A stretch of DNA of 64,000 nt from Triangularia verruculosa (lineage: Eukaryota > Ascomycota > Sordariomycetes > Sordariales > Podosporaceae). A program made the translations under genes and the position numbers. The stretch spans positions 186,001 to 250,000 of the forward strand of contig MU863899.1 in assembly GCA_033296885.1 (NCBI GenBank). The letters are read 5' to 3'. Shown here one piece after another: positions 35,148 to 43,500 of the stretch. Every line of letters starts with the position of its first letter. The first letter of the stretch is position 1. The notes under the pieces are model-generated. The model did no database searches and had not been told where the DNA came from. It saw only the letters and a program-made list of their open reading frames with translations.

Positions 35148-35797
35148 TGGGGGGATGGAAGATAATGAATAGGGCCGTTATACTTATGTGGTTCGAATTT
35201 TAAAGGGTTTAACTGTTGTTCTATGGCAATAGGGAGCAGGAGTAGGAATGGAAAGCGTGTATGAGAGGGTTTGATGATGAAATGGATGGGGTTTATATGG
35301 TTCTTTTTGGATGCTTATATCTCTATTGGAATAACACATATTTTTCCTTGCTTCTTAAGTTTGAAAAGGGGGTAAATAGGGGTAAAGTGACCATGAGCTT
35401 CTATGCCAAGCCCATGCCCCCCTGGCACAAAAAGGGGCAAGCCACATGAGGCTTGATGACCTGGCAGCACCGACGGGCCCAGCGGGGTATCTTTTGCTTG
35501 GCTCACCAGCAACGTCAAGCTAAGCTCACCGGTAGTCGTCAAGAGGTCGGGAGAGCTACCGAAGCTGAGCTGCACAGCCGATACCGCTCCCGGATTGGCG
35601 CAAACTGTCGGTCAATCGGAACTGTGTTAGGCACTGAGACGCGGGAAACCCAAAGAATTCTCGAGGCTCCCAAGGGTGGACGAGTGACGAGCTACAAGGA
35701 GCGAGCTACGAACCTCGGCCAAAAGGCTATCGAAACCCATTGGCGGTCCCTTGTAAGACGACAGACAGGAGAGAGATAACAAAGACCTCCTTTGCAC
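35148..35797. promoter_or_regulatory. region between Ync13 and pyrophosphatase genes
   Basis: Contains the 3' UTR of the MUN protein gene and the promoter/leader of the pyrophosphatase gene, both on the plus strand. No gene is supported. Confidence 0.5.
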
Positions 35798-36121
35798 ATG
35801 CTGGCCCTCCAGAGGCTGCGGCAAACGCAGCAGTCGCCCGCCCGAGTAGCGAGATTATTATTCCCAACCTCGAAATCTACTTTTACAAACATGCCGCCAC
35901 ACCAGCAGCTGCAGCCCCGCCCGGGCCAATCACAGGTCCGCTCGCTGGCGTCACACAGTCTCCCCACCTCCACCGCTGGAGGGGCCCCTCCCCCTCGCTC
36001 GCCCTCAGGCTCTGTTTCCTCAAATCCCTCGACCTCCTCGCAACCTCTTGCGCGAACAGCCCAGATTGCCCGGCACCTGTCCACCAAGTCTTCCCGCAGT
36101 CAGATCAAACCATTCGACAAG
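35798..36121 (+). other. in-frame N-terminal extension of the pyrophosphatase (possible mitochondrial presequence)
   Basis: An ATG at 35798 opens a frame that runs 108 codons without a stop straight into the canonical pyrophosphatase start. It begins MLALQRLRQTQQSPARVARL, an Arg-rich, acid-free amphipathic stretch, and near its end has LARTAQIARHLSTKSSRSQ, which looks like a presequence cleavage region. A third in-frame ATG lies at 35891. Seen: the open frame and its composition. Inferred: translation from it would give a 396-aa mitochondrial isoform. Confidence 0.5.
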
Positions 36122-37126
36122 ATGGCCTACTCCATCCGCAAGGTCGGCGCCCCCTACACGCTCGAGCACCGCGTGTACATCGAGAAGGATGGCGTCCCCG
36201 TCTCGCCCTTCCACGATATCCCCCTCTACGCCAACGCCGAGAAGACCATCCTGAACATGATTGTCGAGATTCCCCGCTGGACCAATGCCAAGCAGGAGAT
36301 CTCCAAGGACGAGCTCCTCAACCCCATCAAGCAGGACGTCAAGAAGGGCAAGCTCAGATTTGTTCGCAACTGCTTCCCCCACAAGGGCTACCTCTGGAAC
36401 TATGGTGCCTTCCCTCAGGTATGAATCAGCACTGCCCAACCGTCGCCCAAGGGAAACATATGCTGACTGTAGTTGGGTCATGTAACAGACCTGGGAGGAC
36501 CCCAACGTCGTCCACCCCGAGACCAAGGCCAAGGGCGACAACGACCCGTTGGACGTCTGCGAGATCGGCGAGTTGGTTGGCTATACCGGCCAGATCAAGC
36601 AGGTCAAGGTTCTCGGCGTGATGGCTCTCTTGGATGAGGAGGAGACCGACTGGAAGGTCATCGTCATTGACGTCAACGACCCCCTTGCTCCCAAGCTCAA
36701 CGACGTTGAGGATGTCGAGCGTCACCTCCCCGGCCTCCTCCGTGCCACCAACGAGTGGTTCCGTATCTACAAGATCCCCGACGGAAAGCCCGAGAACCAG
36801 TTTGCTTTCACCGGCGAGTGCAAGAACAAGAAGTGAGTTTTGTCAAACACATGAAATGCTGGAAGATAACAATGGCTAACAAGCTGTGTGCGAAAACCAG
36901 GTACGCCATGGATGTCATCCACGAGTGCAGCGAGGCGTGGGAGAAGCTCATCACCGGCAAGGCCCCCGCCGGCGGCATTGCCACCACCAACCTCACCGTC
37001 AACCACTCCCAGAGCCGTGTCTCCCCTGAGCAGCTCCCCCCTCTTCCCCAGAACCAGGAGCTCCCCCCTGCTCCCATTGATGCCAGCATTGACAAGTGGT
37101 TCTTCATCAGCGGTGCTTCTGCTTGA
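36122..37126 (+). CDS. ipp-1: inorganic pyrophosphatase
   Basis: Soluble family I pyrophosphatase; hydrolyses PPi to two phosphates and so pulls biosynthetic reactions forward. Exons 36122-36418, 36489-36832 and 36901-37126 give 288 aa, the usual fungal cytosolic length. The sequence starts MAYSIRKVGAPYTLEHRVYI as in Neurospora. The metal-binding signature DNDPLDVCEIG and the downstream Asp residues of the active site (VIVIDVNDPLA) are present. The C-terminus is WFFISGASA. Junctions Q/TWEDP and CKNKK/YAMDV are conserved. The start follows family convention, but the frame continues upstream to an ATG at 35798 (separate entry), so a longer organellar isoform is possible. Confidence 0.96.
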
Positions 37127-37429
37127 AATGTTGAGGCGAGGCTCTAGGCTATCCTATGCAAAACCCTTTTGAAAAGGTATATAGAGGGGGGGGGGAAAAA
37201 GCTAGATAGCCGGGTACTCGATAAATAAAAGCAGTAAAATCAAAGTCTTTGGAGAGGTTCCAGTGTGATGTGATGTGGTGTGAGAATAAAATATTTAAAC
37301 GCCTCCCAATGCTGTAAAAGACAAGATGGTATATGTAGTAGATACACTTTTTTGCACAGTTTTCTCCCCCTTTCCGGCCCTTTCTTTTTTTTTGGTGTTA
37401 TTTTCCTTTTCTTGATTGTTTCGAGCGTT
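37127..37429. other. short convergent 3' spacer
   Basis: Joins the 3' ends of pyrophosphatase (+) and mL53 (-). It contains a run of G near 37184 and AT-rich UTR-like sequence. No gene. Confidence 0.6.
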
Positions 37430-37806
37430 TTAAGCAGCAGCCAAGTCATCCGCCTTCTGGAGGATACGGGAGTGGCGGTCCACCTCTTCGACTATGTTCT
37501 TGATGGCCATGTTGTCGGCGTCGAGATTGAGTTCCTTTCCGTCCTCTGTTTTCACACACACAGCAAGCAATTAGCAACTCTTATCTTCATTCCATGGAAG
37601 GAGGGGGGGGGGGTTAGAGACGCACTGAACTTGACGTAGAGCTTGCTCGGGGCGGTGGAGGACCGGGGGAAGAGCTGGGTGGTGATGTTCATGCCCGAGG
37701 AGCGGGCGTTTGGCGGGAGGAAGGAGAGGAAGAGGCGGGCCGACTTGGCGCGGGGGGAGAAGGGGTTGAAGGCGGTTTGGATTTCGGTTATGAAGCGGGT
37801 TATCAT
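37430..37806 (-). CDS. mrpl44: mitochondrial large ribosomal subunit protein mL53 (yeast MRPL44)
   Basis: Two exons (37806-37626, 37545-37430) give 98 aa, matching the about 98-residue yeast protein. The start MITRFITEIQTAFNPFSPRAKSARLFLSFLPP and the end NIVEEVDRHSRILQKADDLAA follow the family pattern (thioredoxin-like fold, FNPF...ARL...PP and VDRHSR). The junction restores VKFKDGKELNLD. The 80-nt intron carries a run of 13 C just after the donor region. The protein is part of the mitoribosomal large subunit. It diverges from Sec20 with 479 bp between starts. Confidence 0.92.
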
Positions 37807-38285
37807 TTTGGCGACTGAAGATCTCGGAGGGGAATAATTGAATTGGGGTTGGTTTGTTGGTAGGAAGACGGTCGGGGGAGGGTGTAGAAATGTCGTGATA
37901 GTTATCGGCTTGGTGTTGAGGCTCGATCTCTTTTGTGGGACCTGTCGGTTCAAAAGATTCGAAACGGAGCTTGGGTTGGGATTAGCTTGACGGAGTGGGA
38001 ATTGTGGGGAACGGGGATAAACGGGGGCGCCAAGAGATGACCGTTTTGGAGCTACCTATGGTATGGGTGGTTGCTGGATTGAGTGACGTTGCACCATTGA
38101 ACAGTTGTGGCACATGGGATTTTGTTCCAAAGAGAACTTGACAAGTTTGACAAAGTTGAAGATTAGACACGGCACGACAGCGACATATTACTACAAAGGC
38201 CAGGTTGCCTTTTACTTTTTGGGGGACAACACCCGACGACAACTATTACGCAGAACACAACAAATATACTGGGATCATAGCGAGA
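37807..38285. promoter_or_regulatory. divergent promoter mL53 / Sec20
   Basis: A 479-bp bidirectional spacer with no coding potential. No defined promoter element is recognised. Confidence 0.55.
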
Positions 38286-39703
38286 ATGGCAACGATCGAT
38301 ACGCTCTCTGAGCGTTTGTCCGCGCTGCAGGAAACGACGGCTCAACTCCAAGAGCTGATCCACAGACTGGCGAACCTCAAGTTTGCGCCGGGCAGCGTGC
38401 CGCTTACTGGCGAGGGGGAAGAAGGCGAGAATGCAGCGACGGAGCTCAGCGCCGAGATCAGCTCGATCTTGCGGGAGGAGGAGGAAGAGTTGGAGTTGTT
38501 GCAGGAGGAGATTATTGATTTACGGGGTGGGAGGCCGGGCAGTGATGGCGAGCACAGGAAGCAGAGGTTGAAAGAGGGGGCGCAAAGATTAGAAAGCGAA
38601 CTCAAGACGTATGTTTTACTTTTCCCACCACCCATCTTCGACTATCACAGATAAACTGACATAAAATCCCCCCCCCCCCCAGCGCTCGAACAACCTTCCG
38701 CAAAGCTCAACTATCAGCCCACCACTCCCTCCTCGCCGCCCAAAAACTCGAACGCCAGCTCCTCGTCGCCTCCTACGCTGCCTCCGCCTCGTTAGCCAAC
38801 TCAACTCACTCCCTAACATCCTCCTCCTCCTCCGACCCAGCAGCCCCACAACAACAACCCCCAGACGGAGGCGACGCCAGAAGCCAACTCTTCACCCCAA
38901 AGGACCTCCTCCGCCACCACCGCAAACCTAAACCCCCAAACCCCAACGACGAAACCTCGGCCGTCGTCAACACCTCCAGCGACGTCACCCTCTCCCTCCG
39001 CCGCGTCCACGCAATCATCGCGGGCGAGGTCCAAAAATCAGCCTTTGCCTCCCAAACCCTAGCCGAGTCCTCGGCCGCGCTGCAGGAACTCCAAAAAAAC
39101 TACGAGGGCATCGACTCGCTGCTCTCCAAATCCAAGACCCTCGTCTCCACCCTCCTGACTACCCAAAAGAGCGACACGTGGTACCTCCAGACCACGCTCA
39201 AGATCCTTTTAGCTACTCTAGCCTGGCTGGTCTTTAGGCGCTGGATCTACGGGCCGTTTTGGTGGATTGTTTGGTTGCCCCTGAAGCTGAGCTACAAGAC
39301 GACAAGGGGTGTGGTGCATTTTGCTAGTAGTGGTAGTGGTGGTAAGGGGCAGGCGGCAGAGATGGAGGTGGTGCTGCCGGGGGGCACGACGACGAGGGTG
39401 GTGATGGGGGAGGAGAGTGTGCCTACTGTCCAGGTGGCGGGGCCGGGGGTGGGGGAGAAGCAGAGGCGGCAGCAGCAAGTGGGGGAAGAACAGCAGGAAA
39501 CAGCAGATGAGGAGAAAGAGGAGAGTTATGTGGAAAAGGTGGGGAGGATGGTGGAGGATACGCTTGATCGGAAGGAGATGATGGAGGAGCTGAATCGGAC
39601 GGCGGTGGAGGATGTGGAAGAGGGGGAGGAGAAGAATCCGATGAAGAGGATGTGGGAGGAGGAGGATGTTGGGAGGGAAGAGGTGGTGAGGGATGAGTTG
39701 TGA
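38286..39703 (+). CDS. sec20: Golgi-to-ER SNARE Sec20
   Basis: Q-SNARE of the retrograde Golgi-to-ER fusion complex with Ufe1, Use1 and Sec22. Exons 38286-38608 and 38683-39703 give 447 aa. The N-terminal half is coiled (SERLSALQETTAQLQELIHRLANL...). A SNARE-like segment (about residues 200-270: TSSDVTLSLRRVHAIIAGEVQKSAFASQTLAESSAAL...LLSKSKTLVSTL) precedes one hydrophobic membrane segment (about 280-305, ILLATLAWLVFRRWIYGPFWWIVWL). A long acidic C-terminal domain, predicted lumenal, ends VVRDEL, an HDEL-like retrieval signal as in yeast Sec20. The intron acceptor is preceded by an unbroken run of C. Confidence 0.93.
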
Positions 39704-40573
39704 TGTTTGTGCATATAGCGCCTGCAAGTGATATGATATTTGAAGATTAATAACTGGTGGTTGATCCACTCTCGTGCTTCTATTTGTTTTGTTAGGAACC
39801 TTGTGTGATGAGATTTGCTGGCAGAAAGTGACAGGAATGGTCCAAGCAGCCCTACCATCACCTGCTTTCTTTACTGTCACTTCTTTTCAGTGTGGTCTCA
39901 CAAAACACAAGCATGTTAACAAGTGCATGTCGCAAACAGAAATCAAGTGAGTAGTGATATGTCTCTCTCAATTCAAAAGCCAAACAAAACTACCTTATAA
40001 CCAATAACAATAACCCCCTATTTTTCCATTTTCCACGAGTTCGTGTTGTATTGTTGTGTGTACCCATACACCCCTATAACTTTGTTTGAATGCCAAACCC
40101 TATATATCCGCTGAGCCTTTCCGGTTTTCCCCCCAATTTATTGTTCCCAATTTCGTTTGTGTGTGTGATGTTGTTCCGGTTGCCCGTCATGTCAAGTCGT
40201 CAAGTTTTGTATAAAGTGTGTAGTGTGTTTTTGTTGCACAACCCGTGTCCCAATCCCCCAGAGAAAAAAAAAACCAAAACAAAGCAAGTCCCAGAAACGC
40301 CAACCCATACCCCGATACCCAATGCCCTGAGTTCCTGATACCCGGGCCCCCCACTCCCCAGTCCATAGCCATAGTCATCTATTTCGTTCCTGTGCGTCCT
40401 AGTACCCCCCTTTTCCAATAGTGCTTGCGTGTATGTATGTATCCTCACCCAACCAGACCAAAAAGACAACAACAAAAAAAAGTCATAGTGTTCATAATAC
40501 AGCGAGACAAAACCCAATTGCCCCCCCAGAAACCCCATATTGTCCAAAATAATACTTTTACAACACCCACCCC
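39704..40573. other. convergent intergenic region
   Basis: Spacer between Sec20 (+) and the large low-complexity gene (-). It is AT- and C-rich with scattered homopolymers. No gene is supported. Confidence 0.55.
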
Positions 40574-43500
40574 CTACCCCCTAAAAAACTTCCCAATAGC
40601 CACCGCCCCCGCAAAAAGCATCATCATCTTCGGAATCGCCGCCGCATCCGGCCCATCCTTGATCATGCCCCCCAACCCCAACACCCCCCCTGTTTCTTTT
40701 TCTTCCTTATGCTCACTAAAAATCCCCTCCGACCTCGCCCTCCTGTGCTTCTTCTTCCTTGACGATCTCTTCGATTCTGTACTAGCCGCAATACCACTAC
40801 TCCCCGTCTCCTCCCTCTCCACTGCACCAGGGTGTTCCGAATACGGACTCGGATGGTGAGGAAGGGGGTGGTCAAAGAAGCAGTGTTGATTCAGCGGGAG
40901 ACTGAGCCGTTTCGAAGTATCACCCAGCGCTCCCCTCAGGCCAAACTCAATGAACCGGGTCTCGGTGCGGAAAGTGTTTAATCCCAGATAACCGGCTGTT
41001 TGAGGGCGGGAGGTGGGGTGTGCGTGCTCGTGATCGTTGGGGAGCTGAGGCTCGTCGCTAAACGGAGTCGAGGGTTCGTCGCGGAAGGTGTCGACTGAGC
41101 CCCGGCTGCTGATGAAGGAGGCTGTGTCGGAGAGGGTGTAGCTCGACGAGGAGGAGAAAGTAGAGGTGGAAGTGCGGTAGGGGTTGGGTTGGAGGAGGGT
41201 GGTCTTGGGGTGTGGGTGTTGGAGGGAGGGAGCCAACTCTGAGACGGCGGTGGTGGTGATGTCGAAATCTTTGACCGAGATTGCGGGTGGTGGTACAGCG
41301 GGAGAGTGCTGCTGCTCACCGCCGGGAAGCTCCGGTGTAGGCTCGTCTTTACGGCCGAGATCGGTGGCGTTTTTGCTTTGGGGAAGTTGGTTATATTGAG
41401 CGTTTGTCGCTGTTGCTGTTGCTGTTGTTGTTTCAGTCTCCTTCAACTCTTCGGAGCCGGCTTGAACTTCGAGTTCCTCGGCGAGGTCCTTGCTTCCTTC
41501 GGGCACGATGGGCGTCTCGACGCCTTCGGCTTCAACTTTCTTCTCGGCTACGGGAGGTGAAACATCCTTAATATCGTCATCCGCCTGAACCTCGAGCTCG
41601 GCAGCGAGTTCCTGTGGCTGCTGGACCGTATCTTCAACCTTTGCACTCTGGGTTTCGGTCGGCGCCGTAGCTGGTTTTTCGGCCTCGACATCACCAGGAT
41701 CTGTGGGAAGAGTGGCAGGCTCGGCAGCGAGGACGTCACCGATAGCGACAGTCTCAGACAATCTGGGCCGTTTCTCAGGAATGACAATCTCGGAGTCTCT
41801 GGTCCTCTTCTCGGGCACGACATGCTGGATCGTCACTTCAACATCTGCGAACAACCTTGCCGGTTCCGGCCGCTTGATATCAGCATCACTCGGCAGGAAT
41901 GCCGGCTCCGATGACTTGGCCGCGAGCTCAGTGGGAATATCGGCAGTCTTGTCTGAAGAAGGAGCCGGCCCCGAGAAATTCACCGCCGACTCATCAGTCT
42001 TGTCGGAAGCAATGCCATTCTCCGCAACCGATCCACGGCACCGAGCGAGATATTCATCAACACTAGATTCGGGATGATCAAAGTCGATATTGCCCTCGGG
42101 TCCTTTGCGAACCTTCTCGGCCTTGACCGCGGAACCGCGACGCTCATCAAGATGCTCTCTCACATTAGCATCCGGAAACTCAAACTCAATATTGCTCCCG
42201 AGCCGTTTGTGAGCCCTTTCTTCCTGGGCCCGGGTCCCGTATCGCTCCCGAAGAGAGTCCCGCACATCATTCTCGGGGAACTCGAACTCAATATTGCTCC
42301 CGTCGGCTGCCTTGCCAGAACCGACGACATCAACAATGCTCGAAGTCTGAGACTCCTCGGCGACAGCCACGGACACGTTCTTCTTGGCCGTCTCCTTTCC
42401 CTCGGAGCCGGTAGTAGTACTCGGCGCCTTGGTGTTGCCCGTGTCTTGAGAAAGCTTGTTCTCAAGTCCCGGATTTGCACCGTCTGCTTGGGCCGAGTGA
42501 CTCTCAAGGCCAGCTTCGGTCACGTCTAACCTATCTTTATACACCACGGCCTGTCCCTCGGCGCCGGGAGCGGAACCGACTTGGTCACCGGAAGCTTGTT
42601 CAACATCTTGACCCGACGGCTTGCTGGTACCCAAATTTAAGGAAGAAATGGAACGGGCAACTGAATCATTGTTCGGGGGCGGAGCCGGATCACGGAGTTG
42701 CTTGGTGGGGAAGTCCGGACGGCGCGGTAGGGAACCGTCGGAGCCTGCCTCCTTCTCGGCACCGAGTTTTGTGAAACCAAAATCTTTCTCTGCGGTTGTT
42801 GATTTGTTTGTCTTTGACTTAGATGAGTTATCACTTGTGTTTGATGTGGTTGGTTGAGGCTCGACGGATTTGGACATATTAAATCCGGCCCCCGTGGTTG
42901 GGCCAGGCCGCGCCACACTTTGGCCTGGCTCTTGTGCCCGTCCGTCTCGGCCTGATAGCTCCAATGCTGGCTGCGTTCTCGGATACTCTTCGGTTGCGAG
43001 AGGAGCGGGAGGATCTCTCTTGGGCACTGCGATATACGAGTTGACTTGTTCGGGCTCGGCTTCGGGATCGAAATCTGGCAACACGGCGTCGTTTGTGCCC
43101 GAACTTGTTCTCACGTAGACGGGTGTCATCAAGAGGCTATGTCGTGGAGACGAGTCTCGGGAGCCCAGGCTTAGGGCTGGTGTTGATGGTGCGGTTGAGT
43201 ATTCATCAAATTTTGGACTCACATAACCCGTTAGAAAAGAGCTCGACGTCTCCGACTTGACGATTGAGTCAATGGCCGGACTGATTGCAAACTCTCTGGC
43301 ATCCTCAAAAGCGTCGGGAGTGTCCATTTTCGCCTTACTGGGCTCAGGGGCAGCCGACCGCGATGCCTCTTTGTTTCTGTCGTCATTCTGGGATGATGTT
43401 ATAAGAGCTTCGACCGCAGGCACGCTCCCTGTGGGGTGAGTCGCAGCGCTCCCCTCTACCTTACTCGACGTCATCATCACGCCCAAGACATTGCCGCTAG

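Noticed and set aside
36419..36488. Reading through the first pyrophosphatase intron as coding
   Set aside because: It terminates at once; the GTATGA..AACAG splice restores the conserved Q-TWEDP.
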